Of a stretch of DNA of 64,000 nucleotides, positions 47,157 to 57,276 are shown one piece after another; position 1 is the first letter of the stretch, and each line of letters begins with the position of its first letter. The position numbers were made by a program, and so were the translations under genes. Under the pieces are notes generated by a model. The model saw only the letters and a list, made by a program, of their open reading frames with translations. It made no database searches and was not told the origin of the DNA. Origin of the DNA: Ktedonobacterales bacterium (GTDB lineage Bacteria; Chloroflexota; Ktedonobacteria; Ktedonobacterales; Ktedonobacteraceae). The stretch lies in assembly GCA_027451525.1 (NCBI GenBank), contig DAIDJF010000015.1, positions 1 to 64,000 of the forward strand, written 5' to 3'.

Positions 47157-49199
47157 TCAGGCTTGAAGTAGCGGCAATGTCAGGAAAAAGGTAGTGCCAA
47201 CGTTTTCCTGAGATGCAAACCAGAGCTGACCTTGATGCTGTTCCACGATTGCGCGGCAAAGATATAATCCCAGTCCTGTTCCGTTAATACCTGCTGCATG
47301 TGCATTGTCGGCACGCATAAAGCGACCGAAAATTTGAGATTGTTGATGCTGGGGAATGCCGATACCGTGGTCTTGAATACTAATTTCAACAGTAGCGTTC
47401 GTGTGTATTGCCAGTGAGACGAGGACCGCCCCGCCTTTCGGGCTGTACTTAATGGCATTAGTAAGGAGGTTAGTAAGAACCTGCTCAATGCGTTGTGGGT
47501 CAATGTTTGCGATGACATTGTGAAGGGAGGTGTTTATCTCTATTTGATGCAGAGAGGTTGTCTGTTGCAGGCGTTCAACGATGCGTTGAACTAGTGCGCT
47601 GAGATTGGTAGAAGTACGATGTAGGAAAAACTGACCTGCTTGTAAGCGTGTGACGTCAAGGAGATCAGTGGTCAGTGTGTTTAAGTGATCGGTGGCCTGT
47701 TCAATCTCTTGTAGCATCTCTTGTTGCCAATCAGCAAGCTGCGGGCCATGTCCACGTTGAGTTTGAAGAAGAAGTGTTCCGACGGCCCCTTTGAGGACCG
47801 CCAGGGGAGAACGTAGTTCGTGTGCAGCCACGCCAATAAATTCGTCTTTAAGATACTCAGCCTCTTTAAGCATACGGACATCCTGGTGAATGACCAGTGC
47901 TAATGGTTCTGATAGTTGCACGGTTGTTTGCAGTAGGGAAGGTTCCATTTGTTGCAAACTTTGCCAGTAGGGTGAGTCTAATGGGACTGCGTTGACCAAA
48001 ATGGGTATGCTGACGCCCGTCGATTGGCGGATGATCTCTTGATGTTGGATAACGATTTCTTTTTGTAAAAGGGCGCGTGTGGTGGCCCATGCTTGTTCAG
48101 GAAAAGGGCGGCCTTGCGCGTTGACGATGAGAATACCATGTGTGTCTAGAAATTCACGCATGGTTTGACCAACAGGCCATACAGCTCCCCATATGCTAGC
48201 GGCAGCTTTATTCGTAAGGAGGAGACGAGCATTATCGCCATGGACGACGTAGATGCTGGTGGGTAAGGCGTCGATAATGTGTTGGAGAAAGGAAAGTTGT
48301 TCCGTGACCGCCTGCATAGTATATGGTTTGTGTTCGTATTGGTCTGGACTGGTTACTTCGTGGTTGATCTCTAGTGTTGCATATGGTTGGTTTTGCTGAT
48401 CGCGTAAGAGAATTTGCTGACTACGAACGATGACCGTGGTTCCATCGCGGCGTGTGTGAGCCAATTCGCCTTCCCAATGACCCTCTTGTTCGAGACGCAT
48501 GTCTATAGCGACACGGCTGGCAGGAAAACGTGTTTTAAGGAGCGTATGAGAGATACGTCCGAGTGCCTCTTGCGTTGTCCAGCCATAGAGTTTTTCGGCT
48601 CCATGATTCCACAACTTGATGCGGCTGACAGGGTCACGCACAAGAATAGCGTCATGGGCAGCGTTGAGAAGTGCTGTTTGCATATTAAGGCGTTCGGCTT
48701 GTTTGGCTAAGGTGCGCTCGGTAAGGCGTTGTGTAGTGACATCGCGAATAGCGGCGATAGTGTGTAGGGCGTGCTCTAATAGGATGGGGCGCAGACTGAT
48801 GTCGATGGGAAACTCACTACCATCTTTGCGACGACCAAAAAGTTCTAGTCCCTGGCCCATAGGACGCAAGCGTGGTTGCGCAATATAGGAGTCACGATGA
48901 GCAACATGGGTGGCGCGAAAGCGTTCAGGAAGAAGAATTTCTAGTGACTGACCGATAAGCTCATCATATGAGTAGCCAAAGAGTTGGCTGGCTGTCTCAT
49001 TTACTTGACATATAATGCCTGTCGTACTCACTAGAAGTAAAGCATCTGGCGAGAGATGGAGCAGCGTCGTCATTTCTGCTGCAGAGACCGTCAGTGGTGG
49101 GTGTCCTGGTGTGGTCTTTTCTTGCTGAGGTGATAGTGTTTCAGGCTGTTTATCAGGGATATGGTGCTGAAAATTGAAGGCCTGTTCATCCATCAGCAT
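47157..49199 (-). CDS. PAS-domain sensor histidine kinase
   Basis: PAS domains ('VNETASQLFGYSYDELIGQSLEILLPERFR'), HisKA 'FIGVAAHELRSPLAVLKGAV', HATPase 'QVLTNLLTNAIKYSPKGG...GTGLGLYLCRAIVEQHQG'. Confidence 0.94.
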   Translation of the reverse strand: MLMDEQAFNFQHHIPDKQPETLSPQQEKTTPGHPPLTVSAAEMTTLLHLSPDALLLVSTTGIICQVNETASQLFGYSYDELIGQSLEILLPERFRATHVAHRDSYIAQPRLRPMGQGLELFGRRKDGSEFPIDISLRPILLEHALHTIAAIRDVTTQRLTERTLAKQAERLNMQTALLNAAHDAILVRDPVSRIKLWNHGAEKLYGWTTQEALGRISHTLLKTRFPASRVAIDMRLEQEGHWEGELAHTRRDGTTVIVRSQQILLRDQQNQPYATLEINHEVTSPDQYEHKPYTMQAVTEQLSFLQHIIDALPTSIYVVHGDNARLLLTNKAAASIWGAVWPVGQTMREFLDTHGILIVNAQGRPFPEQAWATTRALLQKEIVIQHQEIIRQSTGVSIPILVNAVPLDSPYWQSLQQMEPSLLQTTVQLSEPLALVIHQDVRMLKEAEYLKDEFIGVAAHELRSPLAVLKGAVGTLLLQTQRGHGPQLADWQQEMLQEIEQATDHLNTLTTDLLDVTRLQAGQFFLHRTSTNLSALVQRIVERLQQTTSLHQIEINTSLHNVIANIDPQRIEQVLTNLLTNAIKYSPKGGAVLVSLAIHTNATVEISIQDHGIGIPQHQQSQIFGRFMRADNAHAAGINGTGLGLYLCRAIVEQHQGQLWFASQENVGTTFFLTLPLLQA

Positions 49200-49469
49200 G
49201 TATCACTCCTTTCGGATTTTGGTTGTAGGTGATTAGTGGTAATCAAGTCATCACGTAGTATATCACAAAACCCGTCTAGTGATTGCCTATGCTGAGGAAA
49301 AAGCTGGCATTATGGTGCTAGATGTAAAAACAGGCAGCAGAGATCCACATTTTAAGGAGGTCTGTCCTGTCCTGTGATATGCTATGCACAGGTTAACCCA
49401 GTTGATGTTGTGCGCGACTGGAGGATTTCGGAGAGTGAAACGAAAGAGATAGTAGGAGGCGAGAAACAC

Positions 49470-50372
49470 ATGTCAGAGATGAAGCTACACGAGGAAGAGG
49501 GTTTTGTGCCTGTAGAGGATGGTTACAAGGTTTGGTATTGGAGTATAGGTGGTGGAGATAAAGAAGAACATATCCCTTTAATTGTTTTGCATGGTGGGCC
49601 GGGTGTGCCACATGACTATCTGGAAAATCTCAAGGCATTGGCATCTGAGCAGCAGCGTGTTATTTTTTACGATCAACTAGGGTGTGGACATTCAGATCAG
49701 CCAAATGAGCCGGAACGCTGGCAGGTACAGCGTTTTGTGGAAGAGGTAGATATGGTGCGTAGGGCTTTGGGATTGGAGCGGGTGCATATTTTAGGGCAAT
49801 CCTGGGGTGGAATGCTGGCAATTGAATATGCATTGACACAGCCTAAAGGGTTAGTGAGTCTGGTGCTTGCGAATACGACAGCGAGCATCCCCTTATGGAT
49901 TGCGGAAGCCAACCGTTTGCGTAACGAGTTGCCGCTGGAGGTGAATGCGGTACTGACGCAGCATGAGGAGGCGGGGACGACGGATAGTCAGGAGTATCAT
50001 GATGCAATGGATGTTTTTTATGAGCGTCATGTGTTGCGAGTGAAACCGATGCCTGACTATGTGCAACGGAGTTTTGATGGTATTGGACAGGTATATCTGA
50101 CGATGAATGGACCGAGCGAGTTTCATGTGATAGGGGTGATCAAGGATTGGGATCGCACGGCACGTTTGGGCGAGATAAAAGTGCCAACGCTGATTATCTC
50201 TGGTCGGTATGATGAGTCGACGCCGATGATTAACGAAATATTGCATCGTGGTATTGCTGGTTCAGAGTGGGTGTTGCTGGAGAACAGTTCGCATCTTGCT
50301 CACGTCGAGGAGCCAGAGTTGTACATGCAGACGGTACAGAAGTTTTTAGCGCATGTGGAACAAGAAGCGTAA
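49470..50372 (+). CDS. Proline iminopeptidase-family alpha/beta hydrolase
   Basis: 'LIVLHGGPGVPHDYLENLKALASEQQRVIFYDQLGCGHSDQP', 'ILGQSWGGMLAIEYAL'. Confidence 0.92.
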   Translation: MSEMKLHEEEGFVPVEDGYKVWYWSIGGGDKEEHIPLIVLHGGPGVPHDYLENLKALASEQQRVIFYDQLGCGHSDQPNEPERWQVQRFVEEVDMVRRALGLERVHILGQSWGGMLAIEYALTQPKGLVSLVLANTTASIPLWIAEANRLRNELPLEVNAVLTQHEEAGTTDSQEYHDAMDVFYERHVLRVKPMPDYVQRSFDGIGQVYLTMNGPSEFHVIGVIKDWDRTARLGEIKVPTLIISGRYDESTPMINEILHRGIAGSEWVLLENSSHLAHVEEPELYMQTVQKFLAHVEQEA

Positions 50373-50391
50373 CTAGTTAGTAGTTGTGATG

Positions 50392-50426
50392 GCGTATCCC
50401 TCTGGTTATTATCGTGAGGGATACGC
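50392..50426. terminator. Hairpin between convergent genes
   Basis: GCGTATCCCTC / GAGGGATACGC, 11-bp perfect stem. Confidence 0.55.
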
Positions 50427-50431
50427 TCTAT

Positions 50432-51022
50432 TTATTGATCTTTTTGTGATGTAAAGGGAATAATGGAACGTTCAAGTTGGTGCGCTGTAACCTGATAGTG
50501 CCAGATCGGTATTGTTTTCCACTCCCAAGGTGTATTCACAATTTCTTCCACAGAAGTGTTACCACACCAGTAGGCGATGCCGTAACGTGTTGCTCGATGT
50601 CCGATAACGATAAGCGTTTTCCCGTCATAAACATCAAACGCGGAGCGTAAGAACTCCCCGACTCTCTGTATAACCATCAATGCGCTTTCTCCGTTGGGGA
50701 AGGGGTTAATGATGCGTTGTGGAAACTCTTGTTCTACCTTCGCGGTAGGAGATTGGGTCATGTCTCCATAGTCGTATTCACGGAGGCGTTTATCGGGTAT
50801 AAGAGGTATTGCACGGTGCGAGAAGGCGATATGGGCGGTAGAGGTAGCGCGTTGGAGATCAGAGTGGAATACAGCATCAATTTTTTCATCAGCGTAGTGT
50901 TGGCCCAGTATGTATGCTTGTTGTTGACCAAGAGCGGAGAGTGGTACATCAGCGTGACCAGAGGCGCGCCCTGCCTCGTTATCGATGCTAGTTGAGTGGG
51001 GAGAATAGAAGAGTGATAACAT
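50432..51022 (-). CDS. Histidine phosphatase family protein
   Basis: N-terminal MLSLFYSPHSTSIDNEAGRASGHADVPLSALGQQQA; 'VIGHRATRYGIAYWCG'. The canonical RHG motif is altered (SPHST). Confidence 0.85.
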   Translation of the reverse strand: MLSLFYSPHSTSIDNEAGRASGHADVPLSALGQQQAYILGQHYADEKIDAVFHSDLQRATSTAHIAFSHRAIPLIPDKRLREYDYGDMTQSPTAKVEQEFPQRIINPFPNGESALMVIQRVGEFLRSAFDVYDGKTLIVIGHRATRYGIAYWCGNTSVEEIVNTPWEWKTIPIWHYQVTAHQLERSIIPFTSQKDQ

Positions 51023-51355
51023 GTCTTACTCCTATGAACTGATTTGTTATGCCCGAAAAAGGTATACATGGATTTAATGTAGGGATTATAGCATAGTGTA
51101 ACATAATTGCCGACGTAATCGTGTTTAGGAAAATAAATGGAGCCTCCCTGGTTGGTAATGTTTGTTATGGTGCTTGTGAGATGAGCAGAGTGTATAAACT
51201 GTAGTATAAATTGTAACTAAATAGCTACCTTTTGGTCATATAATAATAATATATTAATGGTATTATTACTTATATCAGCAGAAAACATCCTATAGTGTGG
51301 TGGATGGTCTAGTGTTCTATAAACGCATATAAACATGATTTTGGAGGTTTTGCCC

Positions 51356-51790
51356 GTGAAATATGTAGAAACATTCCAAGAGTTAGTGCCAGTTTCCTCA
51401 GAGCGAACATTTCCTGGCGGCTCTTTTCCGCGTCAATATATTCATTGTGTAGTGAACGAACTTCGTGATGCAGTCCACGCGGTTCTGGCATTGCGCGCTG
51501 TTGGTTGTCGTGCTAGCGAAATTCATGTCATGGCGAGTTGGGACTTTGTGGAGGCGGTTGAACGCAAGCGGCAGCGGCAAGGAGTAATGGGCCGTCTGGT
51601 GGGATATATTACGTCGTTTTTGGATGAAGGTTTAGGGGATGTCTACCTGAAAGCAGCACAACAGGGGAAACATATTGTGTATGTTCGGTTATCAGGAGGA
51701 CATACTGTTGAGAGGATCAAAGATGTATTAATTTCACATAATGCTTCTCTTTTGAAGCATGTAGATATGTGGCTGGTGACAGATTTGTAA
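51356..51790 (+). CDS. Hypothetical protein
   Basis: 145 aa ORF with GTG start; 'DAVHAVLALRAVGCRASEIHVMAS' loosely resembles DUF1269/GsiB-neighbour stress proteins. Confidence 0.6.
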   Translation: MKYVETFQELVPVSSERTFPGGSFPRQYIHCVVNELRDAVHAVLALRAVGCRASEIHVMASWDFVEAVERKRQRQGVMGRLVGYITSFLDEGLGDVYLKAAQQGKHIVYVRLSGGHTVERIKDVLISHNASLLKHVDMWLVTDL

Positions 51791-51944
51791 AGGCATGAGA
51801 ACAACAAAATCGCGTTGTGTGGATATGATGTAGGAAAAGATGAGCAGTTATGCGGGGCGAGTTGACGAAGTTGATGTTTGAGGAGTTGGCTGTGATATAC
51901 TTGATGGAGAAGCCAGTACCTTGAATAAGACGAGGAGGCACTCC

Positions 51945-52268
51945 GTGGAGCAGCAGAAACCGCATATTCGCTATGATGAATTTGCGACACAATTCACATC
52001 TGTTTTGCATCAGCATTGGTCAGACATACTCCTGATTGTCAATCGTCAGTCGCCCCGGGTAGCTACGTTGCTACGAGCTTCAGTGCCCTCTGGTCTCAGG
52101 CGCATAGATGGGGCGTGGTGTATTCGGGTAATGGCTAAACGTGCGGTACGGCGTGAGAGGCTGAATCAGCCGCATGATAATGAAATCGTGGCTCAGGCGA
52201 TACGACTATGGGCGCATTCAGCCGCGCAACTCAAATTGCCGCGTGTGACGGTTGATTTTGAGTCATAG
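51945..52268 (+). CDS. Hypothetical protein
   Basis: GTG start behind GGAGG; 'HWSDILLIVNRQSPRVATLLRAS' weakly resembles a DnaX C-terminal segment. Confidence 0.5.
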   Translation: MEQQKPHIRYDEFATQFTSVLHQHWSDILLIVNRQSPRVATLLRASVPSGLRRIDGAWCIRVMAKRAVRRERLNQPHDNEIVAQAIRLWAHSAAQLKLPRVTVDFES

Positions 52269-52297
52269 GAGCCTGGGCGAAAAAGGAGCCAGGTTGT

Positions 52298-53302
52298 ATG
52301 TCTACAGCTCAACCGAAGGCACGACGGCGTTTTCCAGGTCTTGACGCGGCAGCCCTTCAGCATCCCTATGATCGTGCTGCTCTAGGTGCGTTGCAAAGAG
52401 TACCGGGGCTAGATATTGTTGTGCGAAAATTTATCGAGCTATTCCCTGAACGTGTTGCGTATATTCAAAATGTGGCACAGACAGTAAAGGTGACGCCGAC
52501 GCAATGTAGCCAGTTGTATGCACAGCTTCAAGAAGCGTGTGCCATTTTGGATATGCGTGAGCCAGAATTGTACGTGGCGCAATATCCTGTGCCAAATGCC
52601 TATACCAGTGGACATGACCATCCCTATATTGTTGTGACAACGGGTCTGCTTGACCTGATGAGCGAAGATGAAATCACAGCTGTTATTGCACATGAACTAG
52701 GCCATATCAAATCGGGCCATGTGTTGTATAAAACGATGGCGCGTGGTATTAGTTTTCTGCTCACTATCGTTGGCGATTTAACGCTGGGGATCGGGCGTCT
52801 TGTAGGGCGTTCGCTAGAAGCTGCATTGCTGGAATGGGATAGGAAATCAGAATTTTCGGCAGACCGTGCGGCGTTGTTGGTTGTGCAAGATCCGCAAGTG
52901 ATGCTTTCATTAATGATGAAGTTTGCAGGTGGAACGCTTTTTCAGCGTAATCAATTGGATACTCATGAATTTCTCAAGCAGGCAGATTTGTATGAAGAGG
53001 TAGATGCGAGCCTGCTAGACCGTGTTTATAAGATGTTTCTAGTCGCGTCTGTAAGTCATCCGCTTACGATTGTACGTGCCCGTGAGATTCTGCGCTGGTC
53101 TGAAAGTCGAGAGTATAAGGATATTATAGAGGGGCGTTATCCACGTATGGCGAGCGAGAGTAAAGGAAAAGGCGTAAAAGGGGAAAGTGGAAAGAATACT
53201 GGTGAAAAAGTCAGTGGAAGTGGCCTCTATCGTTGTCCTCATTGTGGGCGTGAGCAAACAAATCAGCGTTTTTGTAGTCTCTGTGGCGGAGCAATTTCAT
53301 GA
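52298..53302 (+). CDS. M48 family metallopeptidase with C-terminal zinc ribbon
   Basis: 'AVIAHELGHIKSGHVLYKT' HExxH; 'YRCPHCGREQTNQRFCSLCGG'. Confidence 0.93.
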   Translation: MSTAQPKARRRFPGLDAAALQHPYDRAALGALQRVPGLDIVVRKFIELFPERVAYIQNVAQTVKVTPTQCSQLYAQLQEACAILDMREPELYVAQYPVPNAYTSGHDHPYIVVTTGLLDLMSEDEITAVIAHELGHIKSGHVLYKTMARGISFLLTIVGDLTLGIGRLVGRSLEAALLEWDRKSEFSADRAALLVVQDPQVMLSLMMKFAGGTLFQRNQLDTHEFLKQADLYEEVDASLLDRVYKMFLVASVSHPLTIVRAREILRWSESREYKDIIEGRYPRMASESKGKGVKGESGKNTGEKVSGSGLYRCPHCGREQTNQRFCSLCGGAIS

Positions 53303-54204
53303 ATAAAGAGAGGTTGGGAACCTCTTCGCGTTTCATCGGCTATCTGATGGTCTTCAGCGCATCGCTCCTTTTTGGCTTCAACGGAAATTTATCGCGTCTC
53401 CTCTTCGACGAGGGTATAACACCTGTCACCCTCGTCGAATTTCGTATGCTCATCGGAGGAATATGTCTGCTGGCTGTGTTGGTAGTAGGATGGAGAAAAG
53501 GACTTAAATTACCAAGGCGGCAATGGGGTTGGATTGTTGCTTTCGGTCTGTCGTTGGCGATGGTCACGTATACCTATTTTGTGGCGATTAGCCGTTTGCC
53601 TATTGCAATTGCACTTGTGATTCAGTTTAGTGCGACCGCGTGGATGACGTTGGGAGGGGCTGTGTGGAAAAAACGCTGGCCTTCTCCACAGATGCTGGTA
53701 GCATTATTTTTGACTTTTGGGGGCGTGCTGCTATTAACTGAAATCTGGCGAGCGCATTTAAACGGATTGGATAGTTTTGGTCTGCTTTTTGCCAATCTAG
53801 CACTCATCGCGTATATTGTCTATCTTCTACTTGGACGGCGTGTGGGACGTGACATTCCCTCGTTGACATCGACAACGTATGGTGCTCTAGTGGCGGCAGT
53901 TTTTTGGTTGTGTGTGCAACCTCCCTGGGAGATTCCTGCCAGTACCTGGACACCACATAACCTATTGCTCATCACGCTTGTGGGTATTTTAGGGATGGCT
54001 GTGCCGTTCTCGTTGACGTTAGGGGCACTGCGGCGGATTGATGCGACGCGTGTTGGTATAGTGGGGATGATGGAGTTGGTTGCAGCGGGAATCATTGCCT
54101 ATTTCTGGCTGGGGCAGCATCTAGATTTCTGGCAAATTGGTGGTTGCCTGTTCGTGATGATCGGTGTGACCGTGTTACAATACGAAAAGCCACAGGCAGT
54201 TTGA
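53299..54204 (+). CDS. EamA/DMT family transporter
   Basis: Ten hydrophobic segments, EamA pattern; overlaps M48 stop (ATGA). Confidence 0.92.
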   Translation: MNKERLGTSSRFIGYLMVFSASLLFGFNGNLSRLLFDEGITPVTLVEFRMLIGGICLLAVLVVGWRKGLKLPRRQWGWIVAFGLSLAMVTYTYFVAISRLPIAIALVIQFSATAWMTLGGAVWKKRWPSPQMLVALFLTFGGVLLLTEIWRAHLNGLDSFGLLFANLALIAYIVYLLLGRRVGRDIPSLTSTTYGALVAAVFWLCVQPPWEIPASTWTPHNLLLITLVGILGMAVPFSLTLGALRRIDATRVGIVGMMELVAAGIIAYFWLGQHLDFWQIGGCLFVMIGVTVLQYEKPQAV

Positions 54205-54225
54205 TATAGAGGAGGTAGTTTACTC

Positions 54226-55167
54226 ATGACACTTGATCCGCAGGTGCAGGTATTATTGGAACAGATAGCCGCCGCAGGCAGACCTCCACGCTTTGCTATA
54301 CCATTGGAGGAGGCACGCGCGCTTAGTATCGCCAATGCTGCCGCGCTGAATGGGCAACCAGAAGCTGTTAAACATGTTGAAGATAAGATGATTCCAGGCC
54401 CAGGAAGTGATATTCCTGTGCGTGTATATACCCCTGAGGGGACTGGTCCATTTCCTGCACTGGTATTTTTTCATGGAGGTGGCTGGGTTCTCTCAAATCT
54501 TGATACGCACGATGGGATTTGCCGCCAGCTGGCGAATAAAGGTGGTTGTGTGGTTGTCAATGTGGATTATCGTCTTGCGCCAGAGCATAAGTTTCCTGCC
54601 GCGCCGGAGGATTGTTTCGCGGCGACGGAGTGGGTAGCGAACAATGCGTCGTCGCTCAATGTTGATCCCAAGCGTATTGCGGTTGGCGGAGATAGTGCTG
54701 GCGGCAATCTGGCGACTGTGGTCGCTTTGATGGCGCATGAGCATGGTGGACCAGCACTGGTCTATCAATTACTGATCTATCCAGTTACGGATTATCACAC
54801 GCCAGGTACGCGTTCGTATGTTGAGAAGAGCGAAGGGTATAATTTGTCACGTGATGATATGGTCTGGTTCTGGGGCCAATATCTTTCTGATGAGGCTGAA
54901 GCGTACCATCCGTATGCCTCACCGCTACGCGCAGAGAGTTTGCGCGGCTTACCACCCGCGTTCATCATTACTGCAGAACATGACCCATTGCGTGATGAGG
55001 GAGAAGCCTACGCTGCGCGTTTGCAGGCTGAAGGGGTGACCACGGTTCTCAAGCGTTTTCCTGGTGTGATTCATGGGTTCTTCAATATGTCTGGTGTAAT
55101 TGACCTGGGAAAGCAGGCAATTGCTGATGCGGGGGCGGCATTGCGTGAGGCATTTGCACATATCTAA
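54226..55167 (+). CDS. Alpha/beta hydrolase (HSL/acetyl esterase family)
   Basis: 'LVFFHGGGWVLSNLDTHDGICRQLA', 'GGDSAGGNLATVVAL', 'PGVIHGF'. Confidence 0.95.
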   Translation: MTLDPQVQVLLEQIAAAGRPPRFAIPLEEARALSIANAAALNGQPEAVKHVEDKMIPGPGSDIPVRVYTPEGTGPFPALVFFHGGGWVLSNLDTHDGICRQLANKGGCVVVNVDYRLAPEHKFPAAPEDCFAATEWVANNASSLNVDPKRIAVGGDSAGGNLATVVALMAHEHGGPALVYQLLIYPVTDYHTPGTRSYVEKSEGYNLSRDDMVWFWGQYLSDEAEAYHPYASPLRAESLRGLPPAFIITAEHDPLRDEGEAYAARLQAEGVTTVLKRFPGVIHGFFNMSGVIDLGKQAIADAGAALREAFAHI

Positions 55168-55206
55168 GACGGAAACCTTTATGGGCTACCATCCACTCCA
55201 ACAGCG

Positions 55207-55255
55207 AAGATGGAATTGCAAGATGTTTTCAGCCGATATCTTGCAATTCCATCTT
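55207..55255. terminator. 18-bp perfect hairpin between convergent genes
   Basis: AAGATGGAATTGCAAGAT / ATCTTGCAATTCCATCTT. Confidence 0.6.
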
Positions 55256-55336
55256 TTGTGCCTGATCTTTTCTTTCTCCAACAGTGCTTCAGCCTGATTT
55301 CGGGGCCGATGTAGTTGTGCGAAAGGCTGTCAAAGA

Positions 55337-56074
55337 TTACAGCGCATGTAAGGTGAAAATACCATGTGGGCCATGATAAGCTGCATGGTTCAGCTTTTGC
55401 ATAATAGCCGGAGTGAGAAGGGTTGCTCTGCGTAAGGCATTAGGTCCTTCTACATGAACTGCATAGAGGCGAAGGATATCGTTCTCGGCATCATAGGCAT
55501 ACATGGGCGAACCACTATTTCCTGGAAACGTTTCATGTAAATGGGAAAGTGTGTTGTATTGGAGAGCGATTCCTTCTACTGGTAGATAGTCAACCCACAT
55601 TTCGCCTGGATGATTTCCAGGGAAACCCACGAGTGTTAAGTCTTGCCCAATTAAGTTTGTGTTGTTAACTGTTTGCATCGTAAAATAGAATGGAACGTGA
55701 ACAGGCCCTGCGAGATTGACCAAGCCTATATCCCATTCTGTCTCACCCTCTACATACCGATTTCTGTTGTTATACTGAGCCACGTAGAAAGCGCAGTTGG
55801 CATTGATGAAGGGTGTCTGCCCGGCTACGGGACCTGTTACTACAGGCATAGCACCCTGGTTCCAGCCTGGGTAGAAACGAATTCCGTCGGCTTGGTGTTG
55901 GTTGCGAACATCGATCAAATTGTGTCCACATGTTAAGACCTGGTGGTTGTTGACGAGCGCACCAGACCCCGAATACCAGTTCCCATCGGTAAAGTGCATC
56001 ATGAGCAATCCAACAGCTGAATAAGGAGGTCTCTGACTTTCAGTTGCACCGACTCTGCGTTGTCCGCCGATCAT
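55337..56074 (-). CDS. Trypsin-like/V8-like serine protease
   Basis: Triad motifs 'LTCGHN', 'WDIGLVNL', 'FPGNSGSPMYA'; RBS AAAGGAG before the ATG at 56074. Confidence 0.88.
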   Translation of the reverse strand: MIGGQRRVGATESQRPPYSAVGLLMMHFTDGNWYSGSGALVNNHQVLTCGHNLIDVRNQHQADGIRFYPGWNQGAMPVVTGPVAGQTPFINANCAFYVAQYNNRNRYVEGETEWDIGLVNLAGPVHVPFYFTMQTVNNTNLIGQDLTLVGFPGNHPGEMWVDYLPVEGIALQYNTLSHLHETFPGNSGSPMYAYDAENDILRLYAVHVEGPNALRRATLLTPAIMQKLNHAAYHGPHGIFTLHAL

Positions 56075-56303
56075 TGTTTGCTCCTTTGCGTTGCTATCGA
56101 GCAACGGTAAGCATGTGCAAGAATATCTATGGGAGGACGTTTATTGTTCAGTGTACTGAATAAATGAGCACGCTGTCAAGGACGTTAGTAGTATGCTAGT
56201 ATGATTACTCATGCGTATGATTTGATGAATGAAATAATGAGCTTTGATATGGTATACTTCGTTGAAGTTACTCTTGTTGTTCTTAATTAAGGAGGACAGA
56301 GAC

Positions 56304-57146
56304 ATGCTCTTACGGCTGAAATTACGTCTTGGCGCGTGGTTGTTACTTGTCGGCGCGGGTGTAGCTGCAGTGGGAGAACTCTTCACACTTTGGAGTTCCA
56401 ATCCTCTGACGGGTAACTGGTTTGTCTCAATGAGCTTGATTGTGCTTGGTACATTGGCTCTGCTCTATGGTATTACAACGTATGCCCAGTTATCCGAAGA
56501 AGTCACGCTATTTGGCCTTGGTGGAGTAGGCTTGCTTATACTGGGAGGATTTGTGCTTCTCCTTGGTACTGTTGTGCTTAACATGGTTGTCGTTCCTTTG
56601 TTGTTAGGAATGGCAGCGACGGTGGCGACAGTACTCAACGCCCCTGGTTCGGCTGTGCAGTCAGCCACTAATTCGGTTGGTTCTGGATTGAACAGTATTG
56701 GAGGACTTTTTGGGAGTGGTTCCTCGGTTCCGAGTGCTCAGATTCCTCAAGCCGATGGAATACAAATTGTCTCAAATACATTAGTGGGACTGCACTTGCC
56801 AACACTTGTTGATATAGGCCGATGGGGGCATTTCTTTTCCTCAGGAGGATCACTGACGTTTGGATGCTTGCTATTAGGGTTTGCCCTGCTGAAGCAAGAT
56901 TCGTTTTCTCGACCCACCTGTTACGCTCTTATCAGCACTGCTGGTCTTAATCTGCTCTTTCAATTGCTCTCGCTCAGTCCAATCTTGCCATCGGTAGTGA
57001 GTGTTCTGCTTTCAATCACTGGCTTATTGCTTTTTGCTGCTCTCGCTTTGTTTGGTGCGGTAATCCTTTTTCCCGGACAAGTCTCTCGTTTCTGGTCTGC
57101 AAGTGAAAAAGGTGCAAAAAAGTTTGCAGTATCTAAAAAGAGATAA
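56304..57146 (+). CDS. Hypothetical membrane protein
   Basis: Multiple TM segments; ATG behind GGAGG at 56304. Confidence 0.75.
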   Translation: MLLRLKLRLGAWLLLVGAGVAAVGELFTLWSSNPLTGNWFVSMSLIVLGTLALLYGITTYAQLSEEVTLFGLGGVGLLILGGFVLLLGTVVLNMVVVPLLLGMAATVATVLNAPGSAVQSATNSVGSGLNSIGGLFGSGSSVPSAQIPQADGIQIVSNTLVGLHLPTLVDIGRWGHFFSSGGSLTFGCLLLGFALLKQDSFSRPTCYALISTAGLNLLFQLLSLSPILPSVVSVLLSITGLLLFAALALFGAVILFPGQVSRFWSASEKGAKKFAVSKKR

Positions 57147-57226
57147 GTAGGCTCAAATCAGGCACACCGTTGTTGTTTGCTACGGTTGGCCGTAATCTTG
57201 TACACCACGTTCTCCTGAAGGAAAAA

Positions 57227-57266
57227 AGAAAGGACAGCGAACAATATTGCTCGCTGCCTTTTTATA
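57227..57266. terminator. Bidirectional terminator between convergent genes
   Basis: AAAGGACAGCGA...TCGCTGCCTTTTT. Confidence 0.6.
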
Positions 57267-57276
57267 TAAAATGTGG

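Noticed and set aside
51240-51270. AT-rich imperfect palindrome TAATAATA...TATTATTA
   Set aside because: Low-complexity AT sequence; an inverted repeat of this kind is expected by chance and has no clear gene context.
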